Below are positions 44,034 to 52,174 of a DNA stretch of 64,000 bases, piece by piece. The notes below the pieces were generated by a model. That model did no database searches. It had not been told where the DNA came from and was given only the letters and a program-made list of their open reading frames with translations. The translations under genes and the position numbers were made by a program. Origin of the DNA: Paludibacter sp. UBA6032 (lineage in GTDB: Bacteria > Bacteroidota > Bacteroidia > Bacteroidales > Paludibacteraceae); NCBI GenBank assembly GCA_002427885.1, contig DIZI01000021.1, positions 124,001 through 188,000 of the forward strand. The letters run 5' to 3'. The first letter of the stretch is position 1, and every line of letters begins with the position of its first letter.

Positions 44034-44470
44034 TCAGTTATCATTCCTGGCGGATAGATAAAACTCCTTTGAACAGGATATATACAACCCGCATATCGAC
44101 CCTTCATATCATTTAATGGTTCTATAAGGTTTAGGATGGGTAGTCCAATCTGCTGTAATATAAAATTCAAGAATAGGACGCGGATTCTCACTGATTTAGC
44201 CGAAAAATGCGAAAAAGAAAGAATAAGGATTTAGATGCGGATTTTATTTATGCAAGCATAAATGATAAAAGCTCATCTGTCTGAAAATCATTTCACGAAG
44301 GTGAAATTTAAATCCGTTTTTTATCTGTTTCACCTGCGTTTATCCGCGTTCTATTCTTTTTTTTTCGTAATGGAATAATACGGCATTCATTATATCCTGT
44401 CACTTGTATTCTATATTACCCACCCTATTCGTTATCGAACCCGTTTAACACATTCAGCGAACTAATCTTT

Positions 44471-44502
44471 TCCCGGTCATTTTTTCAATTACCGGGATTT
44501 TT
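44471..44502 (+). terminator. Terminator of the signalling operon
   Basis: TCCCGGT (44471-44477) pairs perfectly with ACCGGGA (44491-44497) and is followed by TTTTT. It lies about 440 bp after the receiver-kinase stop and is the first clear terminator downstream of it. Confidence 0.6.
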
Positions 44503-44713
44503 ATATATAAACCGGATGATACCAACTCCAATTCTTTCCTTTTTCCCTTTTTTTACACCTTCATGCATTTTTTTTATTTCCACCTCCCAAAAATCTTAAT
44601 CATCTTACAACCTGCCTCTTGTGCCAAAACCCTTTGTTAACGGGCAATTTGGAAATTATTTTATTTTTACTCAAATTTATTTTAATTTTACATAAAATAA
44701 TTAGATAAATTAG

Positions 44714-44744
44714 TTGGTTATTTCAAAACAATATTTTAATTTTG
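44714..44744 (+). promoter_or_regulatory. Promoter with long structured leader upstream of the 45-kb genes
   Basis: TTG at 44714-44716 and TAATTTTG at 44737-44744 are 20 nt apart. Transcription should start near 44751, giving a leader of about 475 nt with a hairpin (AGGATGTAT / ATACaATCCT at 44761-44786), the tandem repeats and the palindromes before the first coding sequence at 45225. Confidence 0.65.
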
Positions 44745-44883
44745 CATTCGTAACGTATAGAGGATGTATCTATTAAATACAATCCTACGAATTGAAAGTT
44801 TACAGTGTTCTTTAATATTTTGTTTTCCATCAGTTTCTAATTATTTGTAATTTTATGAAACAGGAACGATTTCAAACCGGAAG

Positions 44884-45047
44884 CCTTTATCCGTCCGTAA
44901 ATAGCGGAGAGTTGAATAGAACCCGTTTCATCTGTCCGAAAATTTCGGAGAGTCAATCGGAACAGCTTTTATCCGTCCGAAAAATTCGGTAAGTCAAAAT
45001 GGACTTATTTTATCCCGCCGAAAATTTCGGTAAGTCGAAAGGAGTTC
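44884..45047 (+). repeat. Four 41-bp tandem repeats
   Basis: The anchor [GC][TG][CG]CG (GTCCG) occurs at 44893, 44934 and 44975, with CGCCG at 45016: exactly 41 bp apart each time. Every unit has TTT(A/C)TC-C-G, then a short CCG..CGG mini-hairpin (CCGAAAATTTCGG in units 2 and 4), then (A/G)AGTC. Units diverge by several bases. The period is not a multiple of three, so the repeats are unlikely to be coding. Confidence 0.85.
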
Positions 45048-45088
45048 ATTTCATGTGAATGAATAAAACAAGTGATTCAGGCGGTAGA

Positions 45089-45141
45089 GTTTTCGCTTAG
45101 TGACATCCTCACTTGGAGTGAGGCCGTCACTAAGCGAAAAC
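45089..45141 (+). repeat. Nested palindrome (REP-like), copy A
   Basis: Outer arms GTTTTCGCTTAGTGAC (45089-45104) and GTCACTAAGCGAAAAC (45126-45141) match perfectly over 16 bp. Inside, CCTCACT (45107-45113) and AGTGAGG (45117-45123) form a second perfect stem with loop TGG. Partial copies lie at 45171-45219, 47449-47474 and 48324-48350. Confidence 0.88.
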
Positions 45142-45170
45142 TTGAAATTACGTAAGAATACAAAGTGGTA

Positions 45171-45219
45171 TCTTCACTTGGAGTGAGGACCTCCCTAAGC
45201 GACAAAAACTTGAAATTAC
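45171..45219 (+). repeat. REP-like element, partial copy B
   Basis: The core TCACTTGGAGTGAGG recurs, followed after a short change by CTAAGCGACAAAAACTTGAAATTAC, which matches the sequence following copy A at 45130-45151 with an inserted base. The left outer arm is missing. The direct repeat of about 24 bp ends just before the next start codon. Confidence 0.75.
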
Positions 45220-45224
45220 AAAAA

Positions 45225-45794
45225 ATGAAAAGGTCAATGGTTGAAAGAATAAAACAGGATTTAAAAGAGAGTCAAATAAATTGGAAAGTTGCCCTCTTTT
45301 TTATACCGCTTGCATTTCTTACCTATCTCTTCCACGAGTTTGGGCATTGGACAGTGGGCGAAGTTTTTGGAAATAGCATGACTTATAATTTAAATAATGC
45401 TGCTCCGCGGAGCGGATATTTTATAAATGATTCTCAGGCGCTTTGGTCGGCGATGGGAGGACCGGCATTTACGATTATTCAGGCGTTGGTATTTCTGCTT
45501 GTTACTCAAAAAACAAAATCAATCTTTAGCTATTCTATCGTGTTTTTTGCCGCATTCACACGCTTTTTCTCGCTTCTTTTTGGCGGACTGAGTTTGCAGG
45601 ATGAGGCAGGAATCTCTTCAATGCTGCATATCAATCAATACCTGGTTCCGCTGATTGTACTCCTCCTATTGTTTCTGATAGTAGCACGAAGTAGCCGGAT
45701 AATGAACTTATCCATGAAAGCCGTGGGATATTTTATTGTCCTGAGTACCCTGGCCAATTTGTTGGTTATTGGAGTAAGTAAATTGATTGAATAA
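45225..45794 (+). CDS. Membrane protein with HEXXH motif, M50-like putative metalloprotease
   Basis: 189 residues from ATG 45225 (a later ATG at 45237 is possible; the longer frame to 45165 reads through repeat DNA). About five membrane segments. H37-E38-F-G-H41 lies within the first one (LTYLFHEFGHWTVGE), and a GGPAF segment follows in the third (WSAMGGPAFTIIQALVFLL), which resembles the intramembrane zinc site of site-2 proteases, although the second aspartate motif (L-D-G) was not found. Either an intramembrane protease or an inactive relative. Embedded among REP-like repeats. Confidence 0.6.
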   Translation: MKRSMVERIKQDLKESQINWKVALFFIPLAFLTYLFHEFGHWTVGEVFGNSMTYNLNNAAPRSGYFINDSQALWSAMGGPAFTIIQALVFLLVTQKTKSIFSYSIVFFAAFTRFFSLLFGGLSLQDEAGISSMLHINQYLVPLIVLLLLFLIVARSSRIMNLSMKAVGYFIVLSTLANLLVIGVSKLIE

Positions 45795-45827
45795 AGGGAA
45801 ATAAGAAACTTTATAAATTTTACGGTC

Positions 45828-46880
45828 ATGAAAAAACTTCTACTCATTATCTTCGTTATCGCGTGTGTTACTATTTCAAAGGGAAATCCGATTGCAACAC
45901 CAATAGTAACCTTGTCTGAATTGAAATTTGAATCTAATGGTGATTGGGTAATTGAACTTCAATATTATTATATGGATAATAGAATAACTATTGATAGTAT
46001 CTGGATAAAAAGCACTTCAGGAATTTCCAGATTGAAACAATTTGATATAAGAGGTAATATATGTGTTTTATTAGTTCGGAATGATAGCCTGATGTCTGAT
46101 TTGAATATAAATCCCGTTTCTGATAGTATACAAATAATTTTTTCATCTTATGGTTACAGTCATATGAGTGAACCTGTAACTTATGGTTATACAAATGGAA
46201 TGCTGAAGAGTCCAAGAGCCGGACAATCGATAGCAGCAACCAGCAATAGTTACAACAATACATACAGCTTGGATAATTCTCCAACTATCGGAGGTTTTAA
46301 TGATAGTACAGGGATGTGTGGTTCAATTAAAGGACATATCTATGATAAAAATAATCAACTGTTAACCCGAACCAATCTCGGTTTTTCAGGTCTTGCCCAA
46401 GATTTTAGTCCTAATCCCGATGGTACTTATTCAGCCAGAATATATTCATGTAATAATCATATTACATCGTTTGATGATTATATTCTTCCATATTCAGGAA
46501 GGAAAAATGGTGTATATATTTCACCCATTTACGTTTCAATTGAGCCGGATACGATTGTTACAGTTGATATTCATTTGCTCGGCTCCGTTGTTGACGGAAT
46601 AGATAAAGTGCAGATGAATGAGGAATCACTGTTTCGCATTTCTCCCAATCCCATTAAAGATTTATCATTTAAGTATGAAATATCCATTCCCGTCAAATCA
46701 TCAACCAGCTACATCGAACTGATCAGTTTAAGCGGACAGAAAATGGGACAATTCCCGATTACAGAAAACACAGGAAAGATAAACCTGCCTGCAAATACAG
46801 CCAATGGAATGTACAGCCTGCGACTATTTGTGAATAATAAAAATTATGCGACTTCAAAAATAATCATCGCCGGAGAATGA
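45828..46880 (+). CDS. Secreted protein with T9SS C-terminal sorting domain
   Basis: 350 residues: signal peptide (MKKLLLIIFVIACVTISKGNP), a beta-rich middle with no recognised catalytic domain, and a C-terminal type A sorting domain (about 273-350) starting FRISPNPIKD and ending with a KxxxIIIAGE strand; the YIELISLSGQKMG and NLPANTANGMYSLRLF segments are typical. Such domains direct export by the type IX secretion system and attachment to the cell surface. The next gene overlaps by 4 bp (ATGA), so the two are translationally coupled. Confidence 0.88.
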   Translation: MKKLLLIIFVIACVTISKGNPIATPIVTLSELKFESNGDWVIELQYYYMDNRITIDSIWIKSTSGISRLKQFDIRGNICVLLVRNDSLMSDLNINPVSDSIQIIFSSYGYSHMSEPVTYGYTNGMLKSPRAGQSIAATSNSYNNTYSLDNSPTIGGFNDSTGMCGSIKGHIYDKNNQLLTRTNLGFSGLAQDFSPNPDGTYSARIYSCNNHITSFDDYILPYSGRKNGVYISPIYVSIEPDTIVTVDIHLLGSVVDGIDKVQMNEESLFRISPNPIKDLSFKYEISIPVKSSTSYIELISLSGQKMGQFPITENTGKINLPANTANGMYSLRLFVNNKNYATSKIIIAGE

Positions 46881-47443
46881 AAAAACACAGCTTGTACCTT
46901 TGTCTTTTGTTTGTTAGTATGTCATTCTATCTACAAGCTCAAAATCAGGTTTCCTTTTTTGAGGAACATATTGATTTTACGCTTGACGCCGGTTATTTTG
47001 TGATTAATGGCATTTACTCCTTTCATAACGATGCCGAAAAGGATATCAGTCAGCAAATCATATTTCCGTTTGCAGACAAAACGGCGACGATAGATTCCAT
47101 TCGAATTGTCAATTTAAGCACGGGGAGAAAGATTCGGTTTGACCGTCTGGAGAATTCGGTACTCTTTCATTTCACATTGCCATCGAAAGATACCGTTGAT
47201 GTGAATATCTTTTACAGGCAAAAGATTTCAACCCTAAACAAATACATTATTAGGTCTACGCAGTCGTGGGGGAAACCTTTGGAAACGGCGGTTTATACCT
47301 TAACCACCGACAAGAATTTAAACATTAAATCGTTTACGTATGTTCCTGATTCTACAAAAGTGACTGCCAACAAACGACTTTATTTTTGGAAGAAACAGCA
47401 TTTTATGCCGAAGATGGATTTTGAAATAGGAATAGAAAAATGA
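46877..47443 (+). CDS. Hypothetical secreted beta-rich protein
   Basis: 188 residues with a signal peptide (MKKHSLYLCLLFVSMSFYLQAQ). The mature part is rich in short beta strands (VSFFEEHIDFTLDAGYFVINGIYSF, QQIIFPFADKTATIDSIRIVN) like a beta-sandwich domain; no family recognised. It overlaps the T9SS-type gene by 4 bp. Its stop is followed at once by REP-like copy C. Confidence 0.65.
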   Translation: MKKHSLYLCLLFVSMSFYLQAQNQVSFFEEHIDFTLDAGYFVINGIYSFHNDAEKDISQQIIFPFADKTATIDSIRIVNLSTGRKIRFDRLENSVLFHFTLPSKDTVDVNIFYRQKISTLNKYIIRSTQSWGKPLETAVYTLTTDKNLNIKSFTYVPDSTKVTANKRLYFWKKQHFMPKMDFEIGIEK

Positions 47444-47448
47444 AGTGA

Positions 47449-47474
47449 AGGCCTCATTTAGAGCGAGACCGTCA
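47449..47474 (+). repeat. REP-like element, diverged copy C
   Basis: GGCCTCATTTAGAGCGAGACCGTC differs from copy D at five positions, all transitions, and the GACCGTCAATAA tail is shared. It sits between two genes, right after a stop codon. Confidence 0.65.
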
Positions 47475-47492
47475 ATAAAAAACACAGATAAA

Positions 47493-48314
47493 ATGAAGCC
47501 AAAACAACATTTAATTATATTATTATTATCCATTGTACTGCCTGCAAATGTTTCATCTCAGGTATTTAGCAATGCCGATTTAACGATTACAAAACTTGAA
47601 GAAGGATTATGGGTGGTTGAAACTACCGATAAAACGACGATGTATATTATAGAGGGCAGCGAAAAAGCGATGTTGATAGATACTGGTACTAAATGCGATA
47701 ACCTCGATGAGATTGTCCGCAGTATTACAAAAAAGCCACTCTATGTTGTACTTACTCATCTCCATTTTGATCATGCCGGGAACATTGGCTTTTTCCCGGA
47801 TATTTATTTTCATGCAGCCGACACGCTTTTATTAAGCAGACTTAAACCGTATAAGGGAACCACACATTTTGTGAAAGATGGAGATATTTTCGATCTGGGA
47901 GATAAAAAAATTGAAGTAAAACACATGCCCGCACATACTCCGGGATCTATTGTACTTATTGATCGGGCCAATGGTAATTGTTTTTCAGGCGATGCATTTG
48001 GTTCGGGTCAGGTTTGGTTGCAACTGTGGCCATTTTCAACCATGGAAACTTATATTGAATCGTGCAGGAAAATGGAACAACTTATGAACGAAGGCATCAG
48101 CAAAATTTATTGCGGTCATTATCCATACGTAAAAAAACCGCTTGACATCCGGTATATAAAAAACATGCAATTACTGGCTGAATCCATTAACAACGGAACA
48201 GTCCCTGATCCGCAACCTTTTTCAATAAGAATACCTGATATTGGAGGTCCAAACCCCATGATTGCTACACTTAACGGTGTCAGCATTGTATATGAACCTT
48301 CCAAAATTAAATAA
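47493..48314 (+). CDS. Secreted MBL-fold metallo-hydrolase
   Basis: 273 residues from MKPKQHLIILLLSIVLPANVSSQ (signal peptide); an upstream 16-residue extension would read through REP-like copy C and is rejected. The metallo-beta-lactamase motif THLHFDHAGN (H-x-H-x-D-H) is intact, with later MPAHTPGSIVL (H), FSGDAFG (D) and YCGHYPY (H). Reaction is unknown: relatives hydrolyse esters, thioesters or phosphodiesters. It is probably periplasmic. REP-like copy D follows its stop. Confidence 0.87.
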   Translation: MKPKQHLIILLLSIVLPANVSSQVFSNADLTITKLEEGLWVVETTDKTTMYIIEGSEKAMLIDTGTKCDNLDEIVRSITKKPLYVVLTHLHFDHAGNIGFFPDIYFHAADTLLLSRLKPYKGTTHFVKDGDIFDLGDKKIEVKHMPAHTPGSIVLIDRANGNCFSGDAFGSGQVWLQLWPFSTMETYIESCRKMEQLMNEGISKIYCGHYPYVKKPLDIRYIKNMQLLAESINNGTVPDPQPFSIRIPDIGGPNPMIATLNGVSIVYEPSKIK

Positions 48315-48323
48315 TCCAGAAGT

Positions 48324-48350
48324 GACGGTCTCACTTGGAGTGAGGCCGTC
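48324..48350 (+). repeat. REP-like element, copy D
   Basis: GACGGTCTCACT and AGTGAGGCCGTC pair over 12 positions (one G-T) with loop TGG. The inner CTCACT-TGG-AGTGAG is identical to copy A. It lies in the 128-bp gap between the MBL and SDR genes. Confidence 0.85.
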
Positions 48351-48442
48351 AATAGTTGAGTTTGTGTTGTACGTTTCGCCATTATCGGAAAACAAAAATC
48401 TTTTACCGTACGTTTTACTGCCAAAAATTAATGATGTACACT

Positions 48443-49288
48443 ATGGAAAATAGAATTGCTATCGTTACCGGAGCCAACCGCGGGATAGGAAAAGAAACGG
48501 CAATGGCTCTGGCGATGAAGAAATATACCGTCGTTATGGCCTGCCGTAATTTGGCTCAGGCCGAAATTGTCTGCACGGAAATTAAATCACGAAGTGCGAA
48601 TCATCAGGTATTTGCTTACGAACTCGATCTATCCTCATTTGATTCCATCCGTCGTTTCGGAAAACTGTTTTCGGAAAACTTCGCTAAACTCAATATTCTG
48701 ATTAATAATGCCGGTATCACCACACAGGAATATGTAATCACCACCGATGGATTTGAAGAAACGATCCAGACAAATTCTATAGGCCCCTATCTCCTGACTA
48801 AAATGCTCCTTCCGCTATTCCCCGCCGGAGAAGACAACCGGATCATAAACCTTAGTTCCGACATTTACAAGATGGGTAACTTCCAGATAGCTAAACTAAA
48901 CAACTATCATTGGGTGAAAGCCTATGCAGTGTCGAAGTATGCGCAACTTTTAATCAGTTTCAAACTGGCCGGACTCTTAAAGGAAAAGGGAATTTCTGTC
49001 AATGCCGTTCATCCTGGTGTTGTCCGTACCGGTATCATGTTATTCAACAAATGGTACGATAGTATTATTAATTTAATTCTTGCATCGCAGTATATCGACG
49101 AAAAAGAAGGGGCTGAACCAAGCATTTTTCTGGCCACATCGGAAGAAATGAAAAGAGTTACCGGTAAATATTTCAAAAGGTTTACAGACACGAAAGTAAA
49201 ACCCAACTTCCGGAATGAAACCCTGATGAATAAACTCTATGATTATTATGAATTGATATACAGCAAATCGGTTTCTGCGGATAAATAA
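48443..49288 (+). CDS. Short-chain dehydrogenase/reductase
   Basis: 281 residues from MENRIAIVTGANRGIG (an ATG at 48431 is also in frame). The coenzyme motif TGANRGIG (TGxxxGIG), the NNAG segment (LINNAGIT), the active-site S in LSSDIYK and the YxxxK pair in AYAVSKYAQ are all present, as in classical SDRs related to retinol dehydrogenase/WWOX types. The substrate is unknown. A gap of 30 bp separates it from the GNAT gene downstream. Confidence 0.87.
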   Translation: MENRIAIVTGANRGIGKETAMALAMKKYTVVMACRNLAQAEIVCTEIKSRSANHQVFAYELDLSSFDSIRRFGKLFSENFAKLNILINNAGITTQEYVITTDGFEETIQTNSIGPYLLTKMLLPLFPAGEDNRIINLSSDIYKMGNFQIAKLNNYHWVKAYAVSKYAQLLISFKLAGLLKEKGISVNAVHPGVVRTGIMLFNKWYDSIINLILASQYIDEKEGAEPSIFLATSEEMKRVTGKYFKRFTDTKVKPNFRNETLMNKLYDYYELIYSKSVSADK

Positions 49289-49318
49289 AACTCAACAAGG
49301 AAAAATATATATCAGATT

Positions 49319-50143
49319 ATGATATTACTGAATAAAAACGAATATCAAAAGGCAACGGCTGCTCTCAACGAAGTGACATTTAATAATTTGTTTGCCCGTT
49401 TCGTACTGGAGCAACATATTCATGGAAAAGTTTTTGTGGATAACAGGGAACATCCGGAGACTTTTTACATCAGTCATCCGTATGGTATGTCCTTGCTGTT
49501 CGGCAAAACGGATAATGACACTTTTAATGGGGCCTTTCGCGATTATGCATTCAATACTTTCAACGTCCGCACCAACTACGAATGGTTGCAGGTGTTTCCC
49601 GACGCGTGGAACGAAACATGTATCGGGTTATTTGGAGATAAACTTGTCAATTCGAAGGATAGCACCGATGATCCAACCAAAATTGAAGTGCATACGCGGG
49701 TAAATTTTAAATTCAACAAAGAAAAATATCTTTATTTTAAATCGAAAATAATCAGGAATGAAATTCAAATCGTCAGAACGGATGCAGCTATTTTTGAAAA
49801 TATGCCGGGAAATGTTGTCCCAAAGTTCTTCTGGAAGGATGCGGAACATTTTTGTAATTCAGGAGTCGGATTTAGTCTGATGGTTGACGGTAAAGTGACC
49901 TCAACGGCTTATTCGGCCTTTATACTGGACGATAAACTGGAAATTGGCATCGAAACGGCAGCTGAAACGCGTGGAAAAGGTTTTGCGATGGCTGTTTGTT
50001 CCGCGTTGATCGATTATTGTATTGAAAATAATTACGAACCGGTCTGGGCCTGCCGGTTGGAAAACAGCGCTTCCTATTATCTGGCGCAAAAACTCGGGTT
50101 TGAACCGACCGTTTATCTTCCTTTTTACCGGCTGCTGAAATGA
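49319..50143 (+). CDS. GNAT-family N-acetyltransferase (PF12746-like)
   Basis: 274 residues. The N-terminal half (about 1-150) is of the GNAT-acetyltran family type, with GKVFVDNREHPETFYISHPYGMSLLFG; the C-terminal half has the acetyl-CoA binding pattern ETAAETRGKGFAMAVCSALIDY (R-G-x-G-x-A), then WACRLENSASYYLAQKLGFEP, which are typical ends of the fold. Substrate unknown. Cytoplasmic. Confidence 0.87.
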   Translation: MILLNKNEYQKATAALNEVTFNNLFARFVLEQHIHGKVFVDNREHPETFYISHPYGMSLLFGKTDNDTFNGAFRDYAFNTFNVRTNYEWLQVFPDAWNETCIGLFGDKLVNSKDSTDDPTKIEVHTRVNFKFNKEKYLYFKSKIIRNEIQIVRTDAAIFENMPGNVVPKFFWKDAEHFCNSGVGFSLMVDGKVTSTAYSAFILDDKLEIGIETAAETRGKGFAMAVCSALIDYCIENNYEPVWACRLENSASYYLAQKLGFEPTVYLPFYRLLK

Positions 50144-50161
50144 TTGAATAAAATTCTAATG

Positions 50162-50812
50162 CTAAACAAACAGTTTCCGGTCCACCGCATCGAAATGCGT
50201 GATCACTTCGTGAGGAAATTGGCTGTAGTTATCGTTATATGAATTTACGATATAAATTTTCCCGGCACCCGCCTTTTCGGCTGCAATGATTCCGGCAACG
50301 GAATCTTCAAAAACAATCGTTTCGTGTGGTGCCAATCCCAGTTTTGAAGCGGCAATCATAAAAATATCGGGAAAGGGTTTGCCTCGGAAGTTGCCATCGT
50401 TGTATGTCACGTTTTCCAGGTTAAACCAACGGTCGAGATGCATATGTTCGAAGTAAAACCTCACATTTTCAATATCTGCCGAAGTGGCAATGCTAAAAGG
50501 AATTCCCGATTTCTTCAGAAAATTGAATAAATCTACGGCTCCGGGTGCAAATTGCAGGTCATTGATAATAAGATCGCGGTAAATTTGTTCCTTTTCCTGT
50601 GCAAAATCATTCACTTCCGAATCGGTCAACTGCTTCCCGAAAATACCACGCATAATATCGGGGTTCGGTTTTCCATGAATTTTTATCCGTTTCTCCTTTT
50701 TAGTGAGTTGTACATTGTGTCTGTCAAGAAAAATATCAAAAGCCTTGTCGTGAAAGGCGGTGTCCCATAAAATAGTTCCGTTAAAATCGAAAATTGCTCC
50801 TTTAAATATCAT
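50162..50812 (-). CDS. HAD-superfamily hydrolase, beta-phosphoglucomutase-like
   Basis: 216 residues with HAD motif I as AIFDFNGTILWD (nucleophile D9), motif II PFSIATSADIENV, motif III K within RGKPFPDIF and motif IV EDSVAGIIAAEKAGAG. The second residue of the usual D-x-D pair is asparagine here (D9-F-N11), which is the general acid/base in phosphatases and mutases, so its chemistry may differ. The C1-type cap (about 16-85) fits the beta-PGM/phosphatase group. Next to a DUF1080 gene on the same strand. Confidence 0.87.
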   Translation of the reverse strand: MIFKGAIFDFNGTILWDTAFHDKAFDIFLDRHNVQLTKKEKRIKIHGKPNPDIMRGIFGKQLTDSEVNDFAQEKEQIYRDLIINDLQFAPGAVDLFNFLKKSGIPFSIATSADIENVRFYFEHMHLDRWFNLENVTYNDGNFRGKPFPDIFMIAASKLGLAPHETIVFEDSVAGIIAAEKAGAGKIYIVNSYNDNYSQFPHEVITHFDAVDRKLFV

Positions 50813-50833
50813 TCTGTTGTGTCTGCTGTCTTT

Positions 50834-51478
50834 TTATTTAATTGTCAGATTTCTGAATTCTATCGGTTTTCCTTCGTTTTGAAATCCAATAAAGCCTTTG
50901 CCTGCGGTTAGTCCGGTAATGTAATTCTGCAATTCTCCGTTTACAAATACTTTCAAGCTGTTGTTTTTACTGATAACATGCATGGTATTCCATTCACCCA
51001 TGGGTTTTTCGTTAGGCGGAAGAAACATTTTGACCGTAAATTTCACAGAATCGGTGCATTCCTTTGCCCACAAACCGTTCATACAAATAATATCACCGGC
51101 CGAATTTGCCTTTTGTTGTACCTGATAACAAACAGGCCAGATACTATCCCCGGGTTGAATATGGACCAACACACCCCCATTTCCCAAAACCTTTGTCCAG
51201 CGCCAATCTACCGTGAGATCGAAATTTGTATAGATTCTTTTCGTTCGCAAATAACCTGTGGAAACTCCGGTAATTTGTAAAATTCCGTTATCCATTTTGA
51301 AAACTGCGGAAGGATCAAGCGTTTTGTCCTTAATAACATAGATCCAGTTGGCGGCATCGGAAGCAGAAAAAAATTTAGAATGACTGGTTGTTCTTTCATT
51401 TTTAGGACTTTGGGCAAAAGAAAAACCTGCAAAAAGCATAAAAAAGACCGAAATAATTGTTGTTAATCTGAGTTTCAT
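50834..51478 (-). CDS. DUF1080 (3-keto-disaccharide hydrolase-like) secreted protein
   Basis: 214 residues with a signal peptide (TIISVFFMLFAGFSFAQ). The mature part is a concanavalin-like beta sandwich: WIYVIKDKTLDPSAVF, YTNFDLTVDWRWT, GGVLVHIQPGDSIWPVCYQVQ, WNTMHVISKNNSLKVFVNGE, GFIGFQNEGKPIEFRNLTIK, the conserved end of the family. Such proteins act on oxidised (3-keto) disaccharides or bind carbohydrate in the periplasm. The neighbouring HAD protein may belong to the same sugar pathway; inference only. Confidence 0.88.
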   Translation of the reverse strand: MKLRLTTIISVFFMLFAGFSFAQSPKNERTTSHSKFFSASDAANWIYVIKDKTLDPSAVFKMDNGILQITGVSTGYLRTKRIYTNFDLTVDWRWTKVLGNGGVLVHIQPGDSIWPVCYQVQQKANSAGDIICMNGLWAKECTDSVKFTVKMFLPPNEKPMGEWNTMHVISKNNSLKVFVNGELQNYITGLTAGKGFIGFQNEGKPIEFRNLTIK

Positions 51479-51614
51479 GATATTCTTTTTAAAATGATGT
51501 AATGATTATGCACTCCATGCTTGTCCGGCATTGGATAATCCGCCTCAAAATTAGCAATTAATTCTAAGACCTTGAGTAAATCGGGGATGTAAAATTGATT
51601 TCAGGGCTAAAAAA

Positions 51615-52163
51615 TTAATGCAGCACAACAACAAATAAACTGACTAAAAGAAAGACTGGCGTGAAGAAAACAATCTGGCTGATTAAAGTCCAAAAGAACA
51701 GCCTTATAACCAGAAGACTTTGAGACTGGTCTGTTCGTTTGCCTTGGGTCAGTACTTTCAATTGTGACAAATTCATTGTCAGTAATTTCTCCTTATTAAT
51801 ATTTAAACCGGCTATACCTCTGTCGGAATATCCTTTTCTAAATCCCTTGTATACCGATGATGGATGTTTCCAGAGTCCCCAACCCATTGTCCAGAGAGGA
51901 AACAGGATAACCGGAAAATTTTTCCAGAATCCGGTGGAAATTTCCCACGATGCAATAAACATTTCACCTTTCCACGAAACATCCTGTTGATTGAGAATAT
52001 GTTCCAGATCGTGGATATAAAGCATCTTTCTTCTCCACGATAAATTCGGGAGTTTTAATTTGAAAAACGGAAGCTGAACTTCGAATATTTTATCGTTTAC
52101 GCCACCATTGGGCGGGATGTTATATTGATGGTAGAATTCGTCGAGATGGTCGCTTAAAGTCAT
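51615..52163 (-). CDS. Hypothetical protein with HDLEHIL motif, COQ4-like, membrane tail
   Basis: 182 residues. The segment YIHDLEHILNQQDVSWKGEMFIASWEIS recalls the H-D-x-x-H metal/lipid motif region of COQ4-like proteins, which bind quinone precursors, but the rest of the sequence is not convincingly similar. The C-terminal part has hydrophobic stretches (WTLISQIVFFTPVFLLVSLFVVVLH) suggesting a membrane anchor. Function unknown; listed as hypothetical. It is 11 bp downstream of pgl on the same strand. Confidence 0.6.
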   Translation of the reverse strand: MTLSDHLDEFYHQYNIPPNGGVNDKIFEVQLPFFKLKLPNLSWRRKMLYIHDLEHILNQQDVSWKGEMFIASWEISTGFWKNFPVILFPLWTMGWGLWKHPSSVYKGFRKGYSDRGIAGLNINKEKLLTMNLSQLKVLTQGKRTDQSQSLLVIRLFFWTLISQIVFFTPVFLLVSLFVVVLH

Positions 52164-52174
52164 GCAAAATTATG

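Larger units (their letters stand above)
44034..45224. other. 1.2-kb repeat-rich intergenic region
   Basis: Contains, in order: an inverted pair of arms GAATAGGACGCGGAT (44171-44185) and ATCCGCGTTCTATTC (44342-44356); a terminator (44471-44502); a pyrimidine-rich stretch; a promoter (44714-44744); a hairpin (44761-44786); four 41-bp tandem repeats (about 44884-45047); and a nested palindrome (45089-45141) plus a partial second copy. No supported protein gene is present; a 45-codon frame from 44855 runs into the repeats out of phase. Confidence 0.7.

Noticed and set aside
43679..44191. 170-codon minus-strand frame across the receiver-kinase end
   Set aside because: Mostly antisense to a clear histidine kinase; the plus-strand reading has intact HATPase motifs.
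44855..44992. 45-codon ORF reading into the 41-bp repeats
   Set aside because: The repeat period is not a multiple of three, so the frame changes each unit, and no ribosome-binding site precedes the ATG.
44884..45047. Tandem repeats as a CRISPR array
   Set aside because: The 41-bp units are continuous with no unique spacers, they vary from unit to unit, and no cas gene is present.
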